Source: DATILL01 sp035476575
GTDB taxonomy: Bacteria; Actinomycetota; Actinomycetes; Mycobacteriales; JACQDL01
Assembly: GCA_035476575.1 (NCBI GenBank)
Contig: DATILL010000113.1
Span: 1 to 54,275, forward strand
DNA: 54,275 bases
Direction: 5' to 3'
The translations under genes and the position numbers were made by a program. This document shows, in pieces, positions 16,085 through 24,956 of the stretch. The notes below the pieces were generated by a model. That model worked only from the letters and a program-made list of their open reading frames with translations, was not told the origin of the DNA and made no database searches. Numbering within the stretch: the stretch's first letter is position 1; every line of letters starts with the position of its first letter.

Positions 16085-16132
16085 CAGGTCAACGGCGACC
16101 CCAGCCAACGGCGACCCAGGTCAACGGCGACC
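16085..16132. repeat. Three tandem 16-bp repeats over the gabD2 stop codon
   Basis: CAGGTCAACGGCGACC occurs at 16085-16100 and 16117-16132, with the variant CCAGCCAACGGCGACC between them (16101-16116). The last copy covers the stop codon of gabD2 (TGA, complement of 16121-16123). The other two copies lie just downstream, as expected from slippage duplication of the gene end. Confidence 0.75.
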
Positions 16133-17689
16133 CAGCGCCTTCATCACCTTCAGCGACCCGGTCAGCAGGCCAACCCAGCGCTCGTCGCTGGTCCACGGCG
16201 GGGTGCCGAAGCCCTGCACCCGCTGCGTGGCGACCGTCTGTGCCTCGGTGTACTTGGTGACCCCCTCCGCGCCGTGCCGCCGGCCGAGGCCGGACTCCCC
16301 CATGCCACCCATCGGCGCGTCGACCGACCCCCAGGCGGCCCCGTACGCCTCGTTGACGTTGACCGTGCCGGCCCTGATCTGCCCGGCGACCCGCCGGCCA
16401 CGTACGGCGTCCCTGGTCCAGACACTGGCGTTCAGCCCGTACGGCGTCTGGTTAGCCAGCCGGACGGCGTCCGCCTCGGCGGCGAACGGGTAGACCGAGA
16501 CGACCGGCCCGAAGGTCTCCTCACCATGGCAGACCATCGTCTCGGTCACGTCGGCCAGCACGGTGGGCTCGTAGAAGTACGGCCCGAGATCCGGCCGCGC
16601 CCGTCCGCCGGCCAGCACCCGCGCCCCCTTGGCCACCGCGTCGGCCACGTGCCCGGCCACCGTGTCGAGCTGCTGGGCCGAGGTGAGCGAGCCCATGTCG
16701 GCGTCGTACCCGAAGGACGCGGCCAGCCGCATCGCGCGCACCCGGTCGAGGAACCGGGCCATGAGCTCCTCCCGCACCGCCGCGGCGACATAGAGCCGCT
16801 CGATCGAGACGCAGAGCTGCCCGGCGGAGGAGAAGCAGGCCCGCACCGCGCCCTCGGCGGCCCGGTCCAGGTCGGCGTCGGCCAGCACCAGCAGCGGGTT
16901 CTTGCCGCCGAGCTCCAGCGAGCAGCCCACCAGCCGGGCGGCGCAACGTTGGGCGACCTCCCGGCCGGTCCGGGTGGAGCCGGTGAAGCAGACATAGTCG
17001 GCCAGATCAAGGATCGCGCCGCCGATCGCTGGGCCGTCGCCGTACACAACCTGCCACACGCCCTCCGGCAGCCCGGCCTCGTGCAACAGCTCGACACCCC
17101 ACAGCGCGGTCAGCGAGGTCTGCGCGTCCGGCTTGTGCACCACTGCGTTGCCGGCCAGCAGCGCGGGCAGCGCATCGGACACCCCCAGGGTGAGCGGGTA
17201 GTTCCACGGCGAGATGAGGCCGACGACGCCCTTGGGCTGGCGCAGCTCGTAGGCAACGGTCAGCCCCGGGAAGATCCCGGAACGTCGCCGCGGCCGCAGG
17301 TGCGTCGGCCCGCGCCGGGCGTAGTACCGCGCGGTGACCGCGACGTCGGCGACCTCCTCGAAGGCGTGCTTGCGGGCCTTTCCAGACTCCCACTGGATCA
17401 GGTCAAGGACCTCCGCCTGCCGGTCCAGCACCATGTCGTGCACCGCGAGCAGGATGCTGGCGCGCCGCCGGAGCGGGGTGGCGGCCCAGCCACGCTGGGC
17501 CTCGCGGGCCCGCTCGAACGCCGTCGCGACGTCGGCCACGGTGGACACCGGTAGGGTGGCCAGGGTCTGGCCGGTGTACGGCGCGAGGGCGGTGCTGGTC
17601 TCGCCGCTGGTGGCGACGACGCGGCGGGCCAGCCGGTCGGTCAGCTCCTTGGGGAACTGCGGGAGGCTCCGGGTCGGCGTGCTGGTCAT
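16121..17689 (-). CDS. gabD2: Succinate-semialdehyde dehydrogenase (NADP+-type)
   Basis: A 522-residue aldehyde dehydrogenase. The catalytic Cys is in SSAGQLCVSIERLYV (about residue 296) and the general-base Glu in LELGGKNP (about 264). The ISPWNYPLTL motif, the cofactor-binding FTGSTRTGREVA and the C-terminal EETFGPVVSVYPF are all intact. The overall pattern matches the mycobacterial GabD2 type, which oxidises succinic semialdehyde to succinate. In organisms using 2-oxoglutarate decarboxylase this closes a route from 2-oxoglutarate to succinate, and kgd is also in this window. The ATG at 17689 is preceded by GGAGGTG. It is divergent from imuA', with about 230 bases between. The exact substrate is inferred from family likeness. 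Confidence 0.8.
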   Translation of the reverse strand: MTSTPTRSLPQFPKELTDRLARRVVATSGETSTALAPYTGQTLATLPVSTVADVATAFERAREAQRGWAATPLRRRASILLAVHDMVLDRQAEVLDLIQWESGKARKHAFEEVADVAVTARYYARRGPTHLRPRRRSGIFPGLTVAYELRQPKGVVGLISPWNYPLTLGVSDALPALLAGNAVVHKPDAQTSLTALWGVELLHEAGLPEGVWQVVYGDGPAIGGAILDLADYVCFTGSTRTGREVAQRCAARLVGCSLELGGKNPLLVLADADLDRAAEGAVRACFSSAGQLCVSIERLYVAAAVREELMARFLDRVRAMRLAASFGYDADMGSLTSAQQLDTVAGHVADAVAKGARVLAGGRARPDLGPYFYEPTVLADVTETMVCHGEETFGPVVSVYPFAAEADAVRLANQTPYGLNASVWTRDAVRGRRVAGQIRAGTVNVNEAYGAAWGSVDAPMGGMGESGLGRRHGAEGVTKYTEAQTVATQRVQGFGTPPWTSDERWVGLLTGSLKVMKALGRR

Positions 17690-17910
17690 CGGGCACCTCC
17701 GCGTTGGGGGCGAACGCGCCCCATGCTACCGATAGGTAACAAACCAGTCACCCTACGGCGACCAGCCGGCGGCTCGGGCCCGCTCTCCCCACAACTTTCC
17801 ACGACCAGTCGTCCCGACCCCCCAACTTTCCATAACTTGTCGGGTACGACGCCGGGCCGGGCCTGGGCTCGGGTGTCACCGGCCCTGGCGGGCGACACCC
17901 GTTGCATTAT

Positions 17911-17926
17911 TCGAACATATGTTCGA
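17911..17926. promoter_or_regulatory. LexA SOS box
   Basis: TCGAACATATGTTCGA is a perfect 16-base palindrome matching the actinobacterial/Gram-positive LexA operator (CGAAC-N4-GTTCG). A CATTAT -10-like hexamer ends immediately upstream (17905-17910), so LexA bound here would block the promoter. The ATG of imuA' (17919) lies inside the operator. Confidence 0.92.
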
Positions 17927-18554
17927 ACATGGAGGAGTGACCACACTCCTCGCCGAGCCGCCGATGGCCATGCCGCCGCTGCGGCCCGCCCAGCGGCCGG
18001 CGGAGGTGTTGCCGGTCCGGCCGGAGCTGGCCGAGCTGCTGCCGTACGGCGGGCTGCCACGGGGCTCGGCGGTCGCGGTGCCGCCCGGCGGCGGGGGCAC
18101 GTCGCTGCTGCTGGCGCTGCTGGCCGAGGCGTCCCGGGCAGGTGCGTGGTGCGGGGTGGTGTGCTGGCCCGAGCTGGGCGGGCTGGCCGCGGCCGCACTG
18201 GGGGTGGTGCTGCCCCGGGTGGTCGCGGTGCACGAGCCGGGCGAGCAGTGGCCAGCCGTCACCGCAGCGTTGCTGGACGCGGCGGACCTGGTCGTGCTCC
18301 GGCCGCCGGGCCGGGTCGATCCGAGCGACGTACGGCGGCTGACCGCGCACGCCCGGGAGCGGCGGGCGGTGCTGCTGGTCGCCGGCGAGTGGCCTGGCGC
18401 CGGGCTCCGGCTGTCCACTGTGGACAGCCGCTGGGCCGGGCTGGCCGAGGGTGCGGGCCACCTCACCGGCCGGGAGGTCACCGTGCGGGCCGAGGGCCGG
18501 GGCCCGGCGGCCCGGCCGCGCGAGGGTCGGGTCGTCCTCGGCACGGCGGCATGA
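17919..18554 (+). CDS. imuA': ImuA' (SOS mutasome RecA-like component)
   Basis: A 211-residue RecA-fold relative. The degenerate P-loop is VAVPPGGGGTSLLLALLAE (about residues 45-63) and a Walker-B-like strand is VVLRPPGR. The C-terminal VLLVAGEWPGAGLRLSTVDSRW is the family ending. ImuA' works with ImuB and DnaE2 in error-prone lesion bypass. The start is uncertain: ATG 17919 lies inside the LexA box and would be leaderless from the CATTAT -10 at 17905-17910. GTG 17937 sits right against GGAGGA, too close for a normal RBS, and ATG 17964 has none. The stop overlaps the imuB ATG (ATGA at 18551-18554). Confidence 0.82.
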   Translation: MFEHGGVTTLLAEPPMAMPPLRPAQRPAEVLPVRPELAELLPYGGLPRGSAVAVPPGGGGTSLLLALLAEASRAGAWCGVVCWPELGGLAAAALGVVLPRVVAVHEPGEQWPAVTAALLDAADLVVLRPPGRVDPSDVRRLTAHARERRAVLLVAGEWPGAGLRLSTVDSRWAGLAEGAGHLTGREVTVRAEGRGPAARPREGRVVLGTAA

Positions 18555-20095
18555 CGGCGACGCCCGGCCTGCAGACGCCCGGCCGGCGGACGGCCGTCGT
18601 CTGGTGCCCGGACTGGCCGCTCACCGCGGCGGGGGTGGGCCCGGAGACGGCCGCGATCATCGTGCGCGACGACGTGGTCGCCGCATGCACCGCCGCAGCC
18701 CGGGCCGAGGGGGTGCGCGGCGGGCAGAAGCGCCGGGACGCGCAGCGCGCCTACCCGGGCCTGCTGCTGGTCGAGCACGACCCGCGGCGCGACGCCCGCG
18801 GGTTCGACCGGGTGGTCGGCGCGGTGGCCGCGGTGGCGCCCCGGCTTGAGGTGGTGCAGCCGGGGCTGCTGGCCTTCCCCGTGCGCGGCGCGGCCCGCTA
18901 CCACGGCGGCGAGGCCACCCTGGCCGAGCGGGTCGTCGACACCGCCACCACGGCCGGCGGGTGCGGGTGCCGGCTGGGCATCGCGGACGGCCTGTTCGCC
19001 GCGACGCTGGCCGCCCGCCGTGGGGTGATCGTGCCACCGGCCGGCACCCCGGCGTTCCTGGCCGGCTGGCCGGTCGGGGTGCTCGGCCGGCCGGAGCTGG
19101 CCGGACTGCTGCGCCGGCTCGGCATCCGCACGCTCGGCGAGCTCGCCGCCCTGCCCGGCTCGGACGTGTTGGCCAGGTTCGGGCCGGACGGCGGCGTCGC
19201 GCACCGGCTGGCCCGCGGGCTGGACGAGCGGCCGGTGGCACCAGGGCGGCCGCCGCCGGACCTGACCGCGGTCGCCCACCTTGACCCCCCGGTCACCAGC
19301 GTGGACGCGGCGGCGTTCGCCGTCCGCCCGCTGGCCGAGCGGCTGCACGACCGGCTGGTGGCGCACGGCCTGGTCTGCACCCGGCTGGCCATCACGGCCG
19401 AGACCGACAGCGGCGCGGCCTCGGTCCGGCTGTGGCGGCACGGGTCGTACTCCGCCGCCGCGGTGGCCGACCGGCTGCGCTGGCAGCTCGAGGGCTGGGT
19501 GACCGGCGGCGGGCGCGGCCAGGTCACCGTGCTGCGGCTGGTGCCGGACGAGGTGGTCCGGGCCGGCGGCGAGCAGCTCGACCTGTGCGGCGGGGACGGC
19601 GGGGACCGCGACGCGGCCGACCGGGTGGCCCGCGCGGTGGCCCGGGTGCAGGGCCTGCTGGGGCCGTACGCGGTGACCGTGCCGGTACCCGGCGGCGGCC
19701 GGGATCCGGCCAGCCGGCTGGCCTGGGTGCCGTGGGACGAGGAACGGCGGCCCCGGCACGCTCCAGACCGGCCCTGGCCGAGCGGGATCCCGCCGCCGTA
19801 CCCGGCCCTGGTGTACGCCGACCCGCTGCCCGCCGGGCTGACCGGCACGTCCGGCACGGTGATCGGGGTGGACGGGCGGGGTGCGCTGTCCGAGCCGCTG
19901 TCCTGGCTCACCGTCGGCGCCGAGCCCCCGGTCGGGGTGGCCGGCTGGGGTGGGCCGTGGCCGGCCGACGAGCGGTGGTGGGACCCGGCCCGGCACCGCC
20001 GCCGCGCCCGGCTGCAGGTGTCCACTGTGGATGGTCGGGCCTACCTGCTGGCCTGCGCGGGCGGCCGGTGGCGGGTCGAGGCGGAGTACGACTGA
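18551..20095 (+). CDS. imuB: ImuB, inactive Y-family polymerase adaptor of the mutasome
   Basis: A 514-residue Y-family polymerase relative. The N-terminus reads VVWCPDWPLTAA where active enzymes have DxDxFF, so it should lack catalysis, as is known for ImuB. The palm, thumb and little-finger regions are recognisable (RRLGIRTLGELAALPGSDV helix-hairpin-helix at about residues 185-203). GEQLDLCGG near residue 348 looks like the beta-clamp-binding motif (QLDLF-like). The C-terminal extension typical of ImuB interacts with the other mutasome parts. The start overlaps the imuA' stop. The expected next gene, dnaE2, is displaced 1.6 kb downstream by a 13E12-type gene. Confidence 0.9.
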   Translation: MTATPGLQTPGRRTAVVWCPDWPLTAAGVGPETAAIIVRDDVVAACTAAARAEGVRGGQKRRDAQRAYPGLLLVEHDPRRDARGFDRVVGAVAAVAPRLEVVQPGLLAFPVRGAARYHGGEATLAERVVDTATTAGGCGCRLGIADGLFAATLAARRGVIVPPAGTPAFLAGWPVGVLGRPELAGLLRRLGIRTLGELAALPGSDVLARFGPDGGVAHRLARGLDERPVAPGRPPPDLTAVAHLDPPVTSVDAAAFAVRPLAERLHDRLVAHGLVCTRLAITAETDSGAASVRLWRHGSYSAAAVADRLRWQLEGWVTGGGRGQVTVLRLVPDEVVRAGGEQLDLCGGDGGDRDAADRVARAVARVQGLLGPYAVTVPVPGGGRDPASRLAWVPWDEERRPRHAPDRPWPSGIPPPYPALVYADPLPAGLTGTSGTVIGVDGRGALSEPLSWLTVGAEPPVGVAGWGGPWPADERWWDPARHRRRARLQVSTVDGRAYLLACAGGRWRVEAEYD

Positions 20096-20406
20096 GCCTC
20101 GGAGGTGGCGCGCGGGATCGGGGCTCTCCGGGGATGGTCGGCTGCGACCCCTGGAGGGCGTTTGCGCTGCGAATGGGTGGGCTGCGTGTGGGCACCGTTT
20201 GCTCCGGTGGGGTTGGCTGCCGGGTGAGTTGGCTGGGTTTGGCTGCCGGGTGGTTTTGGCTGCCGTGCCAGTCGACTTCGCCGACCGGCTTGCCACCGGA
20301 ATCACTGTGGGCACTCGCCGCTTTACTCACCGAAGTTTCTCAAGTTTTTCTTCCGGGCTCGGCTTGGCGGGGCGGTTCTGTCGGTGGCTCCGTTTATCCT
20401 TCTCCT
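20096..20406. other. Spacer imuB / 13E12-type gene carrying the element's upstream segment
   Basis: The 311 bases between the imuB stop and the start of the HNH gene contain no gene. The last ~120 bases (20288-20406) are similar to 292-413 and are probably part of the 13E12 repeat unit. They are less G+C-rich and include CTTTACTCACCGAAG and TTTTTCTTCC. GTTTATCCTTCTCCT lies just before the ATG; no Shine-Dalgarno sequence is visible. The bases 20100-20280 contain GGTTGGCTG/GGTTTGGCTG near-repeats. Confidence 0.5.
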
Positions 20407-21696
20407 ATGTCGGAATCAGTCACCTCAGTCGTCGAGCAGATGTCCGCGCTGCTCGACTCGGTTGATGGTTCCGATTTCTCCGCGCTTTCCGACGCCGGTG
20501 TTGATGACTTGTTGGTGGCGATTTCCCGGCTGCGCTCGCGGATTACCGGGGCGCTGATCGTTCCGCTGGTCCAACAGTCCGAAGTACGACGGCTTCCCGC
20601 CGCGCATGACGCTCCCAACACGCGGGCGTGGCTGGCGGGCTCGCTGAATGTGCTGCCCGCCGAGGCGGGGCGGATGGCTCGGCTCGCCTCCGCGTTGGAC
20701 GGTGACCTGTCCGAGACCGCCGCCGCCCTGGCAGGCGGGGCGGTCAGCGTCGACCACGCGCGGGTCATCGCCGACGCGATGCGAGCACTGCCGACCGAGA
20801 CACCGGCCGCAACCCGGGCCGCCGCCGAGCGGAAACTGGTCGAGAGCAGCGGCACCCACAACCCCGGCGCGGTGGCGCTGTTCGGGCGGCGGGTCCTCGA
20901 CGCGGTCGACCCGGACGGCGCCGCCGAACTCCAGGCCGCCCAAGCCGAACGCGAAGCCGCCGAGGCGTACAAGCGCCGTGAGCTGCGGTTATCCCCCGCC
21001 GGGCCGGGACTCACCCGAGTCTCCGGGCTACTCGACGCCGAAGGCGCCGAAACCGTCCGGGTCGCGCTCGACCCGCTCGCCACGCCGTGCCCTGCCGACC
21101 CCGAGACCGGCATCCGGGACGACCGCGACTACGGACAACGCATGGCTGACGCCCTCGTCGAGCTCTGCGAACGCGCCCAGCGGATGGGCGACCTGCCCGA
21201 CAACGGCGGCGAACGCCCCACCCTCGTCGTCACCATGCCCTACGACAAGCTCGTCGCCGCGACCGGCGTGGGAGAGCTCGACGGCGGCGACATCATCCCG
21301 CCCAGCCAAGTACGCCGCCTCGCCTGCGACGCCCGCATCATCCCCGCGGTATTGGGCGGGGAAAGCCTCGTCCTCGACCTCGGCCGGGGCAGCCGGCACT
21401 ACGTCGGCGCCGCCCGACGGGCCATCATCCTCAGAGATCGCGGGTGTATTTTCCCCGGCTGCGATCGGCCGTACCAATGGTGCCACTGCCACCACTGCAT
21501 CCACTGGGCCGACGGCGGGAAAACAGACCAGAACAACGGCGTGCTGCTGTGTAGCTTTCACCACCACGCCGTACACCATAACGGCTGGGACGTACGAACA
21601 GCAGACGACGGGCTACCCGAACTCCTGCCCCCACGAACAATCGACCCCGACCGCAAACCCATCCGGCACCACCGACACCGAAAACGAGCAGCATGA
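20407..21696 (+). CDS. 13E12-family DUF222 / HNH endonuclease inserted in the mutasome operon
   Basis: A complete 429-residue protein: a helical DUF222 domain (about residues 15-310, including AGGAVSVDHARVIADAM and a central coiled region) followed by an HNH nuclease. The nuclease signature runs GCIFPGCDRPYQWCHCHH (residue ~350), HWADGGKTDQNNGVLLC, then HHHAVH. Zn-binding Cys pairs and the catalytic His are present. The tail GWDVRTADDGLPELLPP is shared with the partial copy at 1-201. This family is the actinobacterial REP13E12-type repeat gene. It lies between imuB and dnaE2, which are normally adjacent or near. Its TGA overlaps the dnaE2 ATG, so an SOS-induced polycistronic mRNA could include it. 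Function as nuclease, mobility or something else is not established. Confidence 0.88.
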   Translation: MSESVTSVVEQMSALLDSVDGSDFSALSDAGVDDLLVAISRLRSRITGALIVPLVQQSEVRRLPAAHDAPNTRAWLAGSLNVLPAEAGRMARLASALDGDLSETAAALAGGAVSVDHARVIADAMRALPTETPAATRAAAERKLVESSGTHNPGAVALFGRRVLDAVDPDGAAELQAAQAEREAAEAYKRRELRLSPAGPGLTRVSGLLDAEGAETVRVALDPLATPCPADPETGIRDDRDYGQRMADALVELCERAQRMGDLPDNGGERPTLVVTMPYDKLVAATGVGELDGGDIIPPSQVRRLACDARIIPAVLGGESLVLDLGRGSRHYVGAARRAIILRDRGCIFPGCDRPYQWCHCHHCIHWADGGKTDQNNGVLLCSFHHHAVHHNGWDVRTADDGLPELLPPRTIDPDRKPIRHHRHRKRAA

Positions 21697-24600
21697 AAAG
21701 GAAGAGGGTGACCGCGGAGCTGGGCCGTGGCGTGACCTGGTACGAGCTGCATTGCCACTCCAACTTCAGCTTCCTGGACGGCGCCTCGCACCCGGAGGAG
21801 CTGGTCGAGCAGGCCGCCCGGCTCGGCGTCGGGGGCCTGGCGCTGACCGACCACGACGGGTTCTACGGCGTGGTGCGGTTCGCCGAGGCGGCGGCCAACC
21901 AGGGGGTGCGCACGCTGTTCGGCGCCGAGCTGTCGCTCGGCCTGTCCGCCCCGCGGCACGGCGTCCCCGACCCGGAGGGGCGGCACCTGCTGGTGCTGGC
22001 CCGCGAACCGGCCGGCTACCGCACCCTGTCCCGGGCGATCAGCGCGGGCCAGCGGGACGGCGAGAAGGGCCGGCCGGCGTACGACGTGGAGCGGCTGGCC
22101 GCCGCGGCTGGCGGGCGCTGGCTGGTGCTCACCGGCTGCCGCAAGGGGCTGGTGCCCGCCGCGCTGGCCGGCGACGGCCCGGCGGCGGCCGCCCGCGAGC
22201 TGGCCAGGCTGGCCGCGCTGTTCGGCCGGGAGAACGTCGCGGTCGAGCTGACCGACCACGGCAACCCCACCGACTCCACCCGCAACGACGCCCTGGCCGG
22301 GCTGGCCGAGGCCGCCGGCCTGCCCACCGTAGCCACCAACAACGTGCACTACGCCGTCCCGCGCGGCGCCCGGCTGGCCGCCGCGCTGGCCGCCGTCCGG
22401 GCTCGCCGCGGGCTGGACGAGCTGGACGGCTGGCTGCCCGCGGCCGGCGGGGCGTACCTGCGCGACGGCGCCGAGATGACCCGCCGGTTCGCCCGCTACC
22501 CGGGCATCGTCGAGCGCACCGTCGGGCTGGGCCGCGACTGCGCCTTCGAGCTGGACCTGCTCCGTCCCGCGCTGCCCCGCTACCCGGTGCCGGCCGGCTA
22601 CACCGAGCTGAGCTACCTGCGCGAGCTGGCCATGTCCGGCGCCGCGGTCCGCTACGGCGCCCGGCACTCCCGCGCGTACGACCAGATCGAGCACGAGCTG
22701 GACGTGATCGGGCGGCAGGGCTTCCCCGGCTACTTCCTCATCGTGTGGGACATCGTCGAGTTCTGCCGGCGTAGCGACATCCTGTGCCAGGGCCGCGGCT
22801 CGGCGGCCAACTCGGCGGTCTGCTACGCACTCGGCATCACCGCCGTCGACGCGGTGGAGCACAAGCTGCTGTTCGAGCGGTTCCTGTCCACCGCGCGCAC
22901 CGAGGCGCCAGACATCGACCTCGACATCGAGTCCGGCCGGCGGGAGGAGGTGATCCAGTACGTCTACCGGACCTACACCCGCGACTGCGCCGCCCAGGTC
23001 GCCAACGTGATCACCTACCGGCCCAGGTCCGCGGTCCGGGACATGGCCCGCGCCCTCGGCTACGCCCCCGGCCAGCAGGACGCCTGGTCCCGGCGGGTCG
23101 ACAACCACGAGCCCCTGGCCAGCACCTCGACCTCGGCGCCGGCAGGCCCGACGGACAGTGCGGTCCCAGCCGCGGTGACCGAGCTGGCCGCCCAGGTGCT
23201 GGGCTTCCCGCGGCACCTCGGCCTCCACTCCGGCGGCATGGTGCTGTGCGACCGGCCGGTCGTGGAGGTCTGCCCGGTGGAGTGGGCCCGGATGCCGGGC
23301 CGCAGCGTGCTGCAGTGGGACAAGGACGACTGCGCGTACGCCGGGCTGGTCAAGTTCGACCTGCTCGGGCTGGGCATGCTGGCGGCGCTGCGCTACACCT
23401 TCGAGCTGGTCGAGGCCCACCACGGCACCCGGTACGAGCTGTGCACCATCCCCAAGGAGGACCCAGCCGTCTACGACATGCTCTGCGCGGCCGACACGGT
23501 CGGGGTGTTCCAGGTGGAGAGCCGGGCACAGATGGCCACCCTGCCCCGGCTGCGGCCGCGCACGTTCTACGACCTCGTCGTCGAGGTCGCGATCATCCGG
23601 CCCGGCCCGATCCAGGGCGGCTCGGTGCACCCCTACATCCGGCGCCGCAACGGGCAGGAGGAGGTGACCTTCCTGCACCCGCTGCTGCGCGGCGCGCTGG
23701 CCAAGACCTACGGCGTGCCGCTGTTCCAGGAGCAGTTGATGCAGATCGCCATCGAGGCGGCCGGGTTCAGCGCGGCGGACGCCGACGCGCTGCGCCGGGC
23801 GCTGTCCGCCAAGCGGTCGGTCGAGAAGCTGGCCCAGCTCCGGCCGACGCTGCTGGCCGGCATGGCCGGGCGCGGCATCGGGCCGGACGTGGCCGAGCAG
23901 ATTTACGCCACGCTCATCGCGTTCGCCGGCTACGGCTTCCCGGAGAGCCACGCGTTCAGCTTCGCCTACCTGGTCTACGCCAGCGCCTGGCTGAAGCTGC
24001 GCTACCCCGCAGCGTTCTGCGCGGCCCTGCTGAACGCCCAGCCGATGGGCTTCTACGCACCGCAGTCGCTGGTCGCCGACGCCCGCCGGCACGGCGTCGA
24101 GGTCCGCGGCCCGGACGTGAACGCCAGCGCGGCGAAAGCCACCCTGGAGCCGGCCAGCGGGCCGCCGTACCAGCGTGCCGCGTGCCAGCCAGCGGTGCGG
24201 CTCGGCCTGTCCTCGATCCGCAACGTCGGGGGGACGGTGGCCGAACGGATCGCGTCCGCCCGCCCGTACGCCGACCTCGCCGACCTGATCACCCGGCACG
24301 GGCTCAGCACCGTGGTGGTGGAGTCGCTGGCCACGGCGGGCGCGCTGGAGTGCCTGGGGCTGACCCGCCGGGAGGCGCTGTGGGCGGCCGGCGCGGTCAG
24401 CCGGCTGCGCCCTGGCCAGCTCCCGAGTGCCGAGCCGGCCCGCACCCCGGCCGTCGCTCCCCCGCTGCCGGCGATGACCGACGCCGAGCGGCTGGTCGCC
24501 GACCTGTGGGCCACCGGGATCTCGCCGGACAGCTTCCCCACCGAGCTCGTCCGGGCCGCGCTGGACGAGCTGGGCGTGGTCCCCGCCGGACGGCTGCGGG

Positions 24601-24887
24601 AGCGGGAGCACGGCACCCGGGTGCTGGTGGCCGGCGTGGTCACCCACCGGCAGCGGCCGGCCACCGCGGGCGGTACGACGTTCGTCAACCTGGAGGACGA
24701 GACCGGTTTCACGAACGTGATCTGCTCGCGCGGCGTCTGGCAGCGCTACCGCCGGGTCGCCCGGGAGTCGGCCGCCCTGGTCGTCCACGGCACACTGGAG
24801 TGCAGCGAGGGGGTGGTCAACGTCATCGCGGACCGGATCGAGCGCCTTACCCTGGTGACCGGCGCCCGGTCCCGCGACTTCCGCTGA
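21693..24887 (+). CDS. dnaE2: DnaE2, error-prone DNA polymerase III alpha subunit
   Basis: This 1064-residue C-family polymerase has an N-terminal PHP domain (WYELHCHSNFSFLDGAS, then LTDHDGFYG). The polymerase core follows, with catalytic acidic residues in APDIDLDIE (about residue 408) and the IRPGPIQGGS motif (about 635). Tandem HhH sequence follows, and a C-terminal OB fold (LVAGVVTHRQRPATAGGTTFVNLEDE). It performs translesion synthesis with ImuA' and ImuB. The N-terminus is about 15 residues before the PHP motif, shorter than many DnaE2 proteins. The ATG belongs to the ATGA overlap with the 13E12-type gene, so the first residues (MKRKRV) may come from the inserted element. Confidence 0.93.
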   Translation: MKRKRVTAELGRGVTWYELHCHSNFSFLDGASHPEELVEQAARLGVGGLALTDHDGFYGVVRFAEAAANQGVRTLFGAELSLGLSAPRHGVPDPEGRHLLVLAREPAGYRTLSRAISAGQRDGEKGRPAYDVERLAAAAGGRWLVLTGCRKGLVPAALAGDGPAAAARELARLAALFGRENVAVELTDHGNPTDSTRNDALAGLAEAAGLPTVATNNVHYAVPRGARLAAALAAVRARRGLDELDGWLPAAGGAYLRDGAEMTRRFARYPGIVERTVGLGRDCAFELDLLRPALPRYPVPAGYTELSYLRELAMSGAAVRYGARHSRAYDQIEHELDVIGRQGFPGYFLIVWDIVEFCRRSDILCQGRGSAANSAVCYALGITAVDAVEHKLLFERFLSTARTEAPDIDLDIESGRREEVIQYVYRTYTRDCAAQVANVITYRPRSAVRDMARALGYAPGQQDAWSRRVDNHEPLASTSTSAPAGPTDSAVPAAVTELAAQVLGFPRHLGLHSGGMVLCDRPVVEVCPVEWARMPGRSVLQWDKDDCAYAGLVKFDLLGLGMLAALRYTFELVEAHHGTRYELCTIPKEDPAVYDMLCAADTVGVFQVESRAQMATLPRLRPRTFYDLVVEVAIIRPGPIQGGSVHPYIRRRNGQEEVTFLHPLLRGALAKTYGVPLFQEQLMQIAIEAAGFSAADADALRRALSAKRSVEKLAQLRPTLLAGMAGRGIGPDVAEQIYATLIAFAGYGFPESHAFSFAYLVYASAWLKLRYPAAFCAALLNAQPMGFYAPQSLVADARRHGVEVRGPDVNASAAKATLEPASGPPYQRAACQPAVRLGLSSIRNVGGTVAERIASARPYADLADLITRHGLSTVVVESLATAGALECLGLTRREALWAAGAVSRLRPGQLPSAEPARTPAVAPPLPAMTDAERLVADLWATGISPDSFPTELVRAALDELGVVPAGRLREREHGTRVLVAGVVTHRQRPATAGGTTFVNLEDETGFTNVICSRGVWQRYRRVARESAALVVHGTLECSEGVVNVIADRIERLTLVTGARSRDFR

Positions 24888-24956
24888 GCCAGGCCCGCTG
24901 CGTACGGTCGGCACAACACCCTCAATGTTCTACTTTCTACCCACGAGGTCGCCCGG

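Noticed and set aside
17876..20314. Long minus-strand open frame opposite imuA'-imuB
   Set aside because: No recognisable protein features; the plus-strand genes have clear family motifs, coupled starts and an SOS operator.
21558..24914. A very long open frame (over 1100 codons) on the minus strand opposite dnaE2
   Set aside because: It is antisense to an intact, motif-complete DnaE2, has low-complexity composition without any domain, and is explained by G+C-rich third positions that remove stop codons.
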